Assembly (NCBI GenBank): GCA_963731665.1
Contig: CAVSWP010000008.1
Location: 806,001 to 870,000, forward strand
From: Chersky-840 sp035604715
GTDB taxonomy: Bacteria; Actinomycetota; Acidimicrobiia; Acidimicrobiales; UBA8190
Direction: 5' to 3'
Length of the DNA: 64,000 nucleotides
The notes below the pieces were generated by a model. That model made no database searches. It was not told the DNA's origin and worked only from the letters and a program-made list of their open reading frames with translations. This document shows positions 51,679-59,269 of this stretch, one piece after another. The translations under genes and the position numbers were made by a program. Positions within the stretch are counted from its first letter, which is position 1. Every line of letters starts with the position of its first letter.

Positions 51679-52410
51679 CTACCCGAATTTGACCGTCGTC
51701 CAGGCCCGGGCGACGGACTGGTCACCTTCGACCGACACAGCCTCGTCGGCACTCCCCCGCCTGCCGAGGAGCCAGAGCAAGAGGTCCGACGTGCTGGCCC
51801 GCACGACGGCGTCAGTTTCGTCGAGCCCGGGGTGGAAGTCGATGTGGTCGGGAGCCAGGGCCAGCGTGAATTCGACGGGCGCGTCGGTGGCCGAGAGCGC
51901 CAGGGAGCCTGAGAGTTCAGGCCGGGGGGTCAGGGCCAACCAGAACGAGACGATGTGGAGGTATTCGTCGATACCGTCGGCGGCGAGAGCCGTATCGAGA
52001 GGGTGGGCAACTCCGCCGGCGTGTTCGGCGTCCCACCGGTGCACGGCGGTCTCCTGGGCCACGCGGCGATGCCAGAAGCGGGCGGGCCCGGGGCCCATGA
52101 CGATCCAGTTCCACACTGGCTCGTCAGCACCGACGTCCTCCAGGACCGTGACGAGCATCGACATCCCTTCCTCGTACCAGGCGCACAACACGTCCCAATC
52201 CTCGGGCCTGTCGGGGAAGGCGCCCATCTCGGTGGCCCGCGTGCGGACCATGTCCCCCACCCACCGGTGAGCACTGCCGATGTGCCCGACGAGGTCGGAC
52301 ATGTCCCAGCCGGGACAACTCGGCACCGGGGCCGTCGGGTCCCCTCGGCCCGCCGCCAACAAGGCGGCTCCGTCGACCTTGACGCATTCGATGAACAAGT
52401 CCGGCTCCAT
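51679..52410 (-). CDS. MDMPI-family mycothiol-dependent protein
   Basis: This is 243 residues from ATG 52410. The DinB-like domain shows VPSCPGWDMSDLVGHIGSAH and RRVAQETAVHRWDAEHAGGV, which hold the metal-binding His residues; a C-terminal SCP2-like part ends with STSDLLLWLLGRRGSADEAV. Same family as the gene at 22,762, but the sequences differ clearly. Transcribed in the same direction as the epoxide-hydrolase-like gene (gap 25 bases), suggesting a detoxification operon: epoxide opening and thiol-dependent transfer (inference). Confidence 0.9.
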   Translation of the reverse strand: MEPDLFIECVKVDGAALLAAGRGDPTAPVPSCPGWDMSDLVGHIGSAHRWVGDMVRTRATEMGAFPDRPEDWDVLCAWYEEGMSMLVTVLEDVGADEPVWNWIVMGPGPARFWHRRVAQETAVHRWDAEHAGGVAHPLDTALAADGIDEYLHIVSFWLALTPRPELSGSLALSATDAPVEFTLALAPDHIDFHPGLDETDAVVRASTSDLLLWLLGRRGSADEAVSVEGDQSVARAWTTVKFG

Positions 52411-52483
52411 GGCCCTGAGTCTCTCAGGGATCGGCGCCTCTTCCCAACGCGGTGTACGGGCAACTCCCCCTACAGTTGCAGCC

Positions 52484-52642
52484 ATGCTGGACCAAGGGCT
52501 CATAGACGACCTGACTACGCACGCCGTCATGATCGAGGAGGTCCGCGACGGCCTCCGTGATGGCCTGCTTCCCGACGAGATCGTGCGGCTCTCCATCGAC
52601 ATTCGGAGGGCCATCGAGAACCTGATCGAGGACGAAGAATGA
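52484..52642 (+). CDS. 52-residue acidic helical protein
   Basis: From ATG 52484 the product is MLDQGLIDDLTTHAVMIEEV, then RDGLRDGLLPDEIVRLSIDI and RRAIENLIEDEE. Strongly helical and acidic, no family known. The interval is too long and regular to be accidental, and it lies divergently next to the MDMPI gene. Confidence 0.5.
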   Translation: MLDQGLIDDLTTHAVMIEEVRDGLRDGLLPDEIVRLSIDIRRAIENLIEDEE

Positions 52643-52663
52643 TCCTCGGCGCATCGGGCTGAT

Positions 52664-53041
52664 TCAGCCGCCGTCACCCACCGCCTGATCGCGGTTCACG
52701 GCGTCGGGAGAGAACGCCGGCAGGCACACCGCCACGTAGCGGGCGCCGCACCGAGGGGTCGAGTACCGAACCCACTCATTCGCAGGGGCACCGACGGCTT
52801 GTCCGGCCGTGGCTGTGAGCGATCCGTGCTGCGTCTCCACCAGGACCTCACCTTCGATGACGATGGTGTATTCATCGAACGCTGGCGTCTGTCCGGGTTC
52901 GGACCAGCCCGCCGGGCTCTCCATCACCGCCACGGAGACCGACTCTGTGCCCGTGGCCAGTCGGCCGATGAACTCGGAGATCTGCTTGGGAGGCGAGCCG
53001 GCCGCCGTCAGGACCGTGGGCGCGGGGACGAGGTGAACCAT
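52664..53041 (-). CDS. Cupin-domain protein
   Basis: This is 125 residues. The cupin barrel is shown by ATGTESVSVAVMESPAGWSE, FDEYTIVIEGEVLVETQHGS and a second-motif region VGAPANEWVRYSTPRCGARY. The start ATG 53041 overlaps the stop of the upstream cupin by one base (TGATG). The metal-binding His residues of motif 1 are largely replaced, so it may bind a ligand rather than a metal. Together with the preceding gene it is a two-cupin unit. Confidence 0.82.
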   Translation of the reverse strand: MVHLVPAPTVLTAAGSPPKQISEFIGRLATGTESVSVAVMESPAGWSEPGQTPAFDEYTIVIEGEVLVETQHGSLTATAGQAVGAPANEWVRYSTPRCGARYVAVCLPAFSPDAVNRDQAVGDGG

Positions 53042-53421
53042 CAGCTCGTGTAGTCGACAGGACCTGCGCCTTTCACCCCGAAGGCGAAGGCCAGGCCCCG
53101 CAGCGGCGCGTGGTCGGTCGTGGGCCAGATGCTGTGTGTCGTGTCCGGAGGTGTGTAGATGAGGTCGCCCTGGCCCACCACCCGTTCCTCGGGGCCTATC
53201 TTCATGATGCCGCGGCCGGACAGGATGTAATAGAACTCGTGGGTGGGGTGGGAATGGGGGTCGACCAGACCTCCGCCGGGGACTTGCCATTCACTGACGA
53301 GCTCGAGGAATCCACCGTCGGTGGCGGCCCGCATTTCCTGCGGTGGGACCAACCACCACACGGGCACCGTGCCGTTGTGCTCGACGACGGGGGCGATCTC
53401 TTCGATCGATCTGACGTCCAT
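53041..53421 (-). CDS. Cupin-domain protein with metal-binding motif
   Basis: This is 126 residues from ATG 53421 with AGGAGGTGAG upstream. The classic cupin motif 1 is present: VDPHSHPTHEFYYILSGRGI (HxHx(n)E), followed by a motif 2 region LIYTPPDTTHSIWPTTD with a His. This is the arrangement of metal-dependent oxygenases or isomerases. It is coupled to the second cupin by a 1-base overlap. Confidence 0.88.
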   Translation of the reverse strand: MDVRSIEEIAPVVEHNGTVPVWWLVPPQEMRAATDGGFLELVSEWQVPGGGLVDPHSHPTHEFYYILSGRGIMKIGPEERVVGQGDLIYTPPDTTHSIWPTTDHAPLRGLAFAFGVKGAGPVDYTS

Positions 53422-53593
53422 GAGTCGCTCACCTCCTGTTCCTCGCAGATCCTGCCATCTGGGTCCGCCGGGGTGTCGCCCGCGGGTGACGCCCGTCCAA
53501 GGGCTCGACCATCGGCGAGCCGCTCGGCACTCGGGCACACCCGAGGTCATGGGTTCTAACCTGGGGCGACGTTCCACCCACAGGGAGAGGGAA

Positions 53594-53932
53594 ATGGTTG
53601 CCACCTACGAAGACGCCGCCCTTGTCATGCAAATCGTCCGCTGGGGAGCGGAGATGGGTCTCGACGACGCCGGGCACGCGATCTTTGCCGACGCCTTCGA
53701 CGCAAAATCGGCTTCGCTCGACAATCCGGCCGTGAGGAAGATGCTGTCGTTCGGCGAGACCGTCGCCACCCTCGTCAAGCACGGGATCCTCGACGAGGCG
53801 CTCGTCCAGGACCTCTGGTGGATCGAGGGCGCGTGGGGCCGCGTGGGGCCGGCGGCAAAACGCGACCGAGAGCGCCTCGGAGAGCCTCGTCTGTACGAGA
53901 ACTTCGAGGCGCTGGCCGCCGCCACCGGCTGA
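53594..53932 (+). CDS. Hypothetical helical protein
   Basis: This is 112 residues from ATG 53594 with GGGAGAGGG upstream: MVATYEDAALVMQIVRWGAE, then LDNPAVRKMLSFGETVATLV and GILDEALVQDLWWIEGAWGR. All-helical with several conserved-looking Trp residues. I do not recognise the family. Confidence 0.65.
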   Translation: MVATYEDAALVMQIVRWGAEMGLDDAGHAIFADAFDAKSASLDNPAVRKMLSFGETVATLVKHGILDEALVQDLWWIEGAWGRVGPAAKRDRERLGEPRLYENFEALAAATG

Positions 53933-53989
53933 CGCACCGACGGGTTCCGACCCACAAGGCGGTCCCGACCGCCAGGCACCTCGCCCCCG

Positions 53990-54499
53990 TCAGGGAAGGG
54001 AACGCCGGTACCGGAGCTCATCGACCTGGACGCCCCAGACCTCCGCCGTGCGCTGGAGTTCGTCCGGCGACCACCCGTCGGCTCGGTAGAAGCGCTGGGC
54101 ACGATCGTTTCCCACCAGGACCCACAACACGGCGTGGGTGAAGCCGCTTTGCACCAGGTGCGCTCGCGCCCTCGCCATGAGACGGCGGCCCACGCCGAGT
54201 CCCCACGCCGAGGGGTCGACGTAGAGCGCCAGGACCTCTCCGGCCTCCCGAGCGTCGGGGTCTTGGGACGGACCGACGGTGGCGAAGCCACACACGGCAC
54301 CGTCTTCGTCGGCCACGAGCGTCGACGGAAGGGTCGGGTCAGTGGCACCGAAGCGGTAGTGGGACATGCGATCGTCGGCTCGCAGACCATCGAGGTAGGC
54401 GTCGGGGAGTAAACCTCGGTAGGCGACCTGCCAGGCGCGCACGTGCACCTGTGCGACCTCGGCGGCATCGCCGGTCCGAGCGGGGCGCACACGCAGCAC
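53990..54499 (-). CDS. GNAT-family N-acetyltransferase
   Basis: This is 169 residues from GTG 54499 (start chosen from VLRVRPARTGDAAEVAQVHV, the usual GNAT beginning, with GGGAG 9 bases upstream; the frame is open to 54601). Acetyl-CoA binding is shown by LALYVDPSAWGLGVGRRLMA (the Q/R-x-x-G-x-G/A loop), followed by VLWVLVGNDRAQRFYRADGW. Substrate unknown. Confidence 0.87.
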   Translation of the reverse strand: MLRVRPARTGDAAEVAQVHVRAWQVAYRGLLPDAYLDGLRADDRMSHYRFGATDPTLPSTLVADEDGAVCGFATVGPSQDPDAREAGEVLALYVDPSAWGLGVGRRLMARARAHLVQSGFTHAVLWVLVGNDRAQRFYRADGWSPDELQRTAEVWGVQVDELRYRRSLP

Positions 54500-54668
54500 C
54501 CGCGTATTCTCCCAGGCCGAGCTTCGGCCCCATGCCTGGATCTGGAGGTATCCGGGCATGCCGAGACGTCGTTGCGTCGACCCCGATCGGGCTCCGAACA
54601 CAACGAGGAGGCGTTAGGCTCGTGAGGGGCCATCTTTCGGGGAGGCGGTGGTCTCGGGGAGGCGTTGG

Positions 54669-55541
54669 ATGCGCAGGGGGGCGGTCGCGGTCGCAGTGGT
54701 GGGGCTCGCCCTGTCGACGCTCGGCGGGTGCACTCTCCCCCACGTGGGGTCCACCGCCTTGGGCTTCTTCGTGCCCTCGCAGAGCGTGAGCGACGTCGAT
54801 GCCCTCGCCAGCCACCTCGGCGTCCAGGTCGAGGGGATCTCGGGCTACACGAGCCAGTCGTCGTGGGCCGCCATCGGCAGCTACCAGCCACCGTCCACGT
54901 CGTTGCGCCTCTATTTGAGTGTGAGCATGTCGCCGAGCAACTCGAGTCCCGCTCAAACCCCCGCCAATCTCGGCGTCTACCAGACGCTCGCCCAGAGTCT
55001 GGTCAACGCCGGACAGCCCTACGCCATACTGCGGATCGGGTGGGAATGGTCCACCACGTACTTCTCGTGGGGGGTCCAGAACACGACTCCCGCTCAGTAC
55101 GTCACGGCCTTCGACGACATCGTCACCACCATGCGCAGTGTCCCCGGACAGCACTTTCTCTTCGACTGGTGCGCGGCCGCCGACGAGGTGCCCACCAACG
55201 GGTCGTACGCGGCGTCGTACCCCGGCGACCAGTACGTCGACTACATTGGCACGGACCAGTACGACAACCCCGGTTCAAGTTGGGCGGCCACCCTCAACAC
55301 CGTCGGCGGCCTCGCCTACACGGTCAACTTCGCCAAGGCTCACGGGAAGTTCGTGAGCATTCCCGAGTGGGGCCTCAACGGCACCGACGATCCGGGGTTC
55401 ATCAATTCGATGCACGCCTTCATCGCCGACCCCGGCAACGACGTGGGCTACAGCTCCTACTTCTCCGATGACGCCACGGTCGACTCCGACATCACCCAGT
55501 TCCCGAGCTCCGAGGCGGCGTTCACCCAAGACTTCGGGTAG
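54669..55541 (+). CDS. GH26-like secreted glycosidase lipoprotein
   Basis: This is 290 residues from ATG 54669, preceded by GGGGAGG. The signal ends LSTLGGC, so it is a lipoprotein. The catalytic (beta/alpha)8 domain shows YAILRIGWEWSTTYFSWG (the strand carrying the acid/base region of GH26), HFLFDWCAAADEVPTNGSYA, YVDYIGTDQYDNPGSSWA and FVSIPEWGLNGTDDPGFINS, where Glu of PEWG is the likely nucleophile. It would act on beta-mannan or a related polysaccharide at the cell surface. Confidence 0.8.
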   Translation: MRRGAVAVAVVGLALSTLGGCTLPHVGSTALGFFVPSQSVSDVDALASHLGVQVEGISGYTSQSSWAAIGSYQPPSTSLRLYLSVSMSPSNSSPAQTPANLGVYQTLAQSLVNAGQPYAILRIGWEWSTTYFSWGVQNTTPAQYVTAFDDIVTTMRSVPGQHFLFDWCAAADEVPTNGSYAASYPGDQYVDYIGTDQYDNPGSSWAATLNTVGGLAYTVNFAKAHGKFVSIPEWGLNGTDDPGFINSMHAFIADPGNDVGYSSYFSDDATVDSDITQFPSSEAAFTQDFG

Positions 55542-55567
55542 CCCGGTGGCAGCGGCCCTGCCCGGGA

Positions 55568-55942
55568 TCAGTCCGAGAGCTGGCTCATGAACTGGTTGAG
55601 GTCGAAGTAGTCGCGCCACGCTTTGATGAGCCCACCGTCCAGCTCGAAGGTCCCCATGACGGGGAGGCTCACCGTGCGCTCCGGAGAGGCGAAATGGTCC
55701 ACCCGTTCGGTGAGCACGACATCACCGTGGGCTACGGCGTGACGGACCTCGAAGTCCACCCGGTCCCACCCCGTGGTGAAGCTCACGATCATCTCCCGGA
55801 TGTCCTCGCGCCCCACGATCGGGTCCACCGGAATGTTGTGGTACACGGCGTCGGCGTCGAAGTACTCCATCATCTCGTCGATGTCGAGCTTCGACCAGGC
55901 CGCACAAAAGTTCGTCACGATCTCGAGCGCTGCTGCGGACAC
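55568..55942 (-). CDS. Limonene-epoxide-hydrolase-like protein, catalytic set preserved
   Basis: This is 124 residues from GTG 55942 with GAGGTCATCAG upstream. The set Tyr53/Asn55 (AVYHNIPVDPIVG), Arg99/Asp101 (LTERVDHFASPER) and Asp132 (IKAWRDYFDLNQF) matches the Rhodococcus limonene epoxide hydrolase pattern. It therefore is a plausible active epoxide hydrolase, unlike the paralogue at 51,264 where two of these positions differ. Confidence 0.87.
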   Translation of the reverse strand: MSAAALEIVTNFCAAWSKLDIDEMMEYFDADAVYHNIPVDPIVGREDIREMIVSFTTGWDRVDFEVRHAVAHGDVVLTERVDHFASPERTVSLPVMGTFELDGGLIKAWRDYFDLNQFMSQLSD

Positions 55943-56042
55943 CTGATGACCTCTCTGTCGGTAGTGCTCGTCATGCGTAGCACGGCCGACCCGGTGATGG
56001 CATGTCGAAAGACCATATTCCGGGCGGTCGCCGCCCAGGAGC

Positions 56043-56972
56043 TCAGCCTGCGGCGTCGCGTACGTCGAGTGTGGCCGGCATGGGGCGCAGTCCGGCCTCG
56101 TCCTCATGGGTCTGGCCCTGGACGAGTTGGCTGCGGCTGATGGCCACCACCCCCGCCACCAATGCCGCCAGGGCGGCGGCCTCGACGACGATGGCGAACG
56201 GCGCCAGCTGCAGGTGCTCTTGGAAGATGAACACGCCGAGCAGGCTGGCGACGAGCGGATCGACGATGGTGAAGCCCGGCTGCGAGGCTGCCAGGGGACC
56301 GGCCTGGAAGGCGTGCGTCGAGAGCAGCATCGACGCCGCTCCCACGACCAGAAGGGCGTACGGCGACCACGTCAGGAAGATGTTGAAGCCTTCTCCGGTG
56401 TGAGAGCTGAGCTCCTTGATCACCGCCGCCACGAACCCCCACGAGATTCCGGTGGCCACACCGAGCGTGGCCGCCTTGCGGGCCGGAGAAGGTTGCACGC
56501 CCCGTCGCATGGGAGTGAACGCCATGACGGTGGCGACGAGCGCCAGTCCGATGGCGGAGACCCCCGCGAACCACCACGAGGCCGCCGGCGCGTGCAGGTG
56601 CCCACCCGACGGGTTGGCCGTGAAGAGAAAGACCCCGAGACCGGCGGCCATGGCGGCCGCCGCGAGCCAGTCATGGCGCGCGATGCCGCGATTCCCGATC
56701 AGTGCCATATAGGCGAACACAAAGAGCAACTCGCTGGCCAGGATGGGCTGGACCAGGGCAAGGTCTCCGAAGTGCAGGGCCGCGACCTGGAAGACAAACC
56801 CCAGGATCATGCTGGCGATGCCGGCCAGCCAGATGCGTTGCCGGATGAGGTACAGCAAAAGGCGCGGGCTGAAGCGTTCACCACCAGGGGCGGTGGCAGC
56901 TCCCAGGCGCTGGCACACCGACGACGTGGCCGTGCAGAAGCTCGCGGCCAACGCCAAGACCACCGCCTTCAC
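56043..56972 (-). CDS. DMT/EamA-type transporter
   Basis: This is 309 residues with about ten hydrophobic helices (LALAASFCTATSSVCQRLGA at the start, IVVEAAALAALVAGVVAISR near the end). The repeat of two five-helix units and LALVQPILASELLFVFAYMA, then GPLAASQPGFTIVDPLVASL fit the drug/metabolite transporter superfamily. The substrate is unknown. A 16-base putative operator lies 50 bases upstream, shared with the ArsR regulator. Confidence 0.87.
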   Translation of the reverse strand: MKAVVLALAASFCTATSSVCQRLGAATAPGGERFSPRLLLYLIRQRIWLAGIASMILGFVFQVAALHFGDLALVQPILASELLFVFAYMALIGNRGIARHDWLAAAAMAAGLGVFLFTANPSGGHLHAPAASWWFAGVSAIGLALVATVMAFTPMRRGVQPSPARKAATLGVATGISWGFVAAVIKELSSHTGEGFNIFLTWSPYALLVVGAASMLLSTHAFQAGPLAASQPGFTIVDPLVASLLGVFIFQEHLQLAPFAIVVEAAALAALVAGVVAISRSQLVQGQTHEDEAGLRPMPATLDVRDAAG

Positions 56973-57021
56973 CGTGAGCCGACTCTCTGGTCCATTGACC
57001 TTCCCGTGCGCTACCCCCCGA

Positions 57022-57037
57022 CTTGCATGCTATTTGG
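57022..57037. promoter_or_regulatory. Putative operator copy 1 upstream of the DMT transporter
   Basis: CTTGCATGCTATTTGG, containing the palindrome TTGCATGC, lies 50 bases upstream of the transporter start. A 16-base copy with two mismatches lies upstream of the ArsR gene. The duplication suggests a common regulator. Confidence 0.6.
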
Positions 57038-57062
57038 TGGCCGGGTAGCCGTGGTCCCAGGC

Positions 57063-57326
57063 TCAGCAGGAGTCGAAGGTGGCGCCGGTAGAACCTCGTA
57101 GCGCGAAGCGGGGCCGGACGCCACTGGGCGGCCCGTCGGGGCCCACCAGGCGCCAACCGGTCCGAATGAGAAGCTCCCCGAGCACGCGCGCGGCCCGCTT
57201 GTTGACGGCGTGTGGCCCGCCAGCCCCCCACCCCGGCGTCTCGGGGGTCACCCGCACCCCCGAGGCGGTGCGGGCCAATTCGCGGCGGTGTTCGTCGGCC
57301 AATCGCTCGGCCATCCAGGGGTGCAT
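57063..57326 (-). CDS. Small hypothetical protein
   Basis: This is 87 residues from ATG 57326: MHPWMAERLADEHRRELART, then ASGVRVTPETPGWGAGGPHA and VLGELLIRTGWRLVGPDGPP. A common kind of short actinobacterial protein with an N-terminal helix and a C-terminal Arg/Pro-rich end; no function known. It is divergent from the ArsR regulator, sharing a 103-base gap with one operator copy. Confidence 0.6.
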   Translation of the reverse strand: MHPWMAERLADEHRRELARTASGVRVTPETPGWGAGGPHAVNKRAARVLGELLIRTGWRLVGPDGPPSGVRPRFALRGSTGATFDSC

Positions 57327-57389
57327 CGTGTCTCCTACCGAAGGAACCTCGGGAGATCGGGGTGTCCGATTGCCTCGATCTCCATTGCC

Positions 57390-57405
57390 CTTGCATGCTA
57401 CCTGG
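57390..57405. promoter_or_regulatory. Putative operator copy 2 upstream of the ArsR regulator
   Basis: CTTGCATGCTACCTGG lies 25 bases before the ArsR start and differs from the 57,022 copy at two positions. It also lies 64 bases upstream of the divergent 87-residue gene. An AT-rich palindromic stretch TATATGTATATA follows directly, which could hold the -10 region. Confidence 0.6.
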
Positions 57406-57429
57406 ATATATGTATATAGTCAACTCGCT

Positions 57430-58470
57430 ATGCCAACACTCGACGACGGCGTCTCCGCCGCACCCCGGCCCACGGTCACGGTGCGCGCCTCGGCCCCCGT
57501 CGAGCTGTGCTGGGCACTGCACGCCGGGGTGAAACAGGAATTCCGTGAGGGCCATCCCGTGCTGCGCGCCCTGTACGACGAGCATCCCGAGCTCCTCGAG
57601 CACGCCGCGACGTTTTGGAACGACGACGCCTCGCCGGGCCTGGGCTTTCTCGAGCTGCTCGTCTTGGCCCATGCCGCCGGTGAGCTCTTCGCTCTCGATC
57701 TGGGCGGGCTGTTCTCGAAACTCGACTCCGTGGCCGCCAAGACCCAGCCGCACCTGTCGTTGGCCTCGGAGAGCGCGGCCGACCGGCTGATCGTCATCGA
57801 CAGGCTCGCCCGGCTGCGACGCTCGGCGCGGCTGCGCCAGAGCTACAGCGCGTTGCTCGAAGCGGTGTGGGGCGAGATCGGCCCGGGATGGAGGCGAGAG
57901 GGCCGGCGCGCCGTCGAAGCCGTGTGCGCCGACAAGCGCGAGCAGCTCGCCCGAGGAGCCCAGTGGCCCGAGATCACCCGCATCGAATGCGACGTCGACG
58001 AGATGATGGCCCGTCTCGTCGCCGGCGTGACCCCCGACGGGGAGCTGGCCGTCGTCCCCGCCTACTTCACCCACAAGAGCATGCTCTTCGACCTGCCCGG
58101 CCTCGTCGTCATCGGCGTGCGCGCCGACGTCTCGGACTCCGGGAACCGGGCCCGCACCCAAGCGCTCGCCCGCCGGCTGAAGACCTTGGCCGACCCCACC
58201 CGCCTCGGCATCGTGGACCATCTGGTGAGGGGCCCGAGCACGGTGTCGGAACTAGCTCGACATTTCGGGATCGCCCAACCCACGGCGTCGAACCACGTGA
58301 AGCTCCTGCGCGACGCCGGGCTGGTCACCGATGTCCGGGTGGGGGCCCAGCGCCAGCTCGTCCTGGACCCGGCCACGGTCGAAGACCTGCTCGACCATCT
58401 CCGGGTCATGCTCGAGCCCACGCTCGAGGGTGGCACCCCTCCCCCGCAAAGGGTCTTGCGCAGGAAATAA
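57430..58470 (+). CDS. ArsR-family regulator with large N-terminal domain
   Basis: This is 346 residues from ATG 57430. The last 100 residues are a winged HTH: RRLKTLADPTRLGIVDHLVR, then GPSTVSELARHFGIAQPTAS, NHVKLLRDAGLVTDVRVGAQ, an ArsR DNA-binding pattern. The N-terminal 240 residues include TVRASAPVELCWALHAGVKQ and MLFDLPGLVVIGVRADVSDS, as in DUF5937/ArsR-type proteins that sense ligands. It probably binds the duplicated 16-mer upstream of itself and the DMT transporter (inference). Confidence 0.88.
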   Translation: MPTLDDGVSAAPRPTVTVRASAPVELCWALHAGVKQEFREGHPVLRALYDEHPELLEHAATFWNDDASPGLGFLELLVLAHAAGELFALDLGGLFSKLDSVAAKTQPHLSLASESAADRLIVIDRLARLRRSARLRQSYSALLEAVWGEIGPGWRREGRRAVEAVCADKREQLARGAQWPEITRIECDVDEMMARLVAGVTPDGELAVVPAYFTHKSMLFDLPGLVVIGVRADVSDSGNRARTQALARRLKTLADPTRLGIVDHLVRGPSTVSELARHFGIAQPTASNHVKLLRDAGLVTDVRVGAQRQLVLDPATVEDLLDHLRVMLEPTLEGGTPPPQRVLRRK

Positions 58471-58490
58471 AGATAGGCAAAACTATCTTT
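58469..58490. promoter_or_regulatory. AAAGATAG-N6-CTATCTTT dyad before the SDR-queA-like operon
   Basis: A perfect 8+8 inverted repeat with a 6-base centre, 44 bases upstream of the SDR start and overlapping the last base of the ArsR stop. It could be an operator for the operon or a weak hairpin terminator. The AT-rich symmetric sequence in GC-rich DNA favours regulation. Confidence 0.5.
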
Positions 58491-58534
58491 AAGCAGGCAG
58501 GGCCTTTGGAACCGGCTCGAGGGAGGTTGCCAAC

Positions 58535-59269
58535 ATGGCCATCGCACTGGTGACGGGGGCGTCGCGGGGTCTCGGGCTGGCCCTGGCCGAGGAGCTGGCG
58601 GGGCGGGGATGGAGCCTGGTGGTCGACGGGCGAGACGTGACGTCGCTCGCCCGCGCCGAGCAGGCCATCGGCTCCCACGTGGCACCGGGTGCTTCGCTCG
58701 TTGCCCTGGCTGGTGACGTCGCCGACGCCACCCACCGCCGGGCTCTAGTGGCCGCGGCCGAGGGCCTCGGCGGCCTCGACCTGCTGGTCAACAACGCCAG
58801 CACCCTGGGCGCCACCCCGCTGCCGAAGCTCGCCGCCTATCCCCTCGACGAGCTGGCCCGGGCCCTCGAGGTCAACGTCGTGGCGCCGCTCGCCCTGGTG
58901 CAGCAGGCCATGGCGCTGCTGCGGCGGTCGGTACGCCCCACCGTGCTGAACATCACCTCCGACGCCTCGGCCGAGGCGTACGAAGGCTGGGGAGGCTACG
59001 GGTTGTCCAAGGCCGCTCTCGACCACCTGAGCGCCGTCCTGGCCGTCGAGGAGCCTGAGCTCGCGGTGTGGGCCGTCGATCCCGGTGACATGCGGACCCA
59101 GATGCACCAGGACGCCTTCCCGGGTGAGGACATCTCGGACCGTCCCCTGCCAGCCGACGTGGTGCCGAACCTCGTGGGGCTCCTCGAGCGCGACCTCCCG
59201 AGCGGACGGTACCGCCTGTCCCAGCTCGAGCCGGCGACCGAGCCCGAGCTCGAGGTGGAGCACTCATGA
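58535..59269 (+). CDS. Short-chain dehydrogenase/reductase
   Basis: This is 244 residues: ALVTGASRGLGLALAEELAG at the N-terminus, LLVNNASTLGATPLPKLAAY (NNAS) near 85, VLNITSDASAEAYEGWGGYG with the active-site Ser/Tyr near 130-150, and YGLSKAALDHLSAVLAVEEP (YxxxK). It is coupled to the QueA-like gene by a 4-base overlap. A substrate cannot be inferred. Confidence 0.92.
   Translation: MAIALVTGASRGLGLALAEELAGRGWSLVVDGRDVTSLARAEQAIGSHVAPGASLVALAGDVADATHRRALVAAAEGLGGLDLLVNNASTLGATPLPKLAAYPLDELARALEVNVVAPLALVQQAMALLRRSVRPTVLNITSDASAEAYEGWGGYGLSKAALDHLSAVLAVEEPELAVWAVDPGDMRTQMHQDAFPGEDISDRPLPADVVPNLVGLLERDLPSGRYRLSQLEPATEPELEVEHS

Noticed and set aside
54648..54668. GTG 54648 as the start of the GH26-like gene
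   Set aside because: ATG 54669 has a better-placed GGGGAGG and gives a more normal lipoprotein signal.
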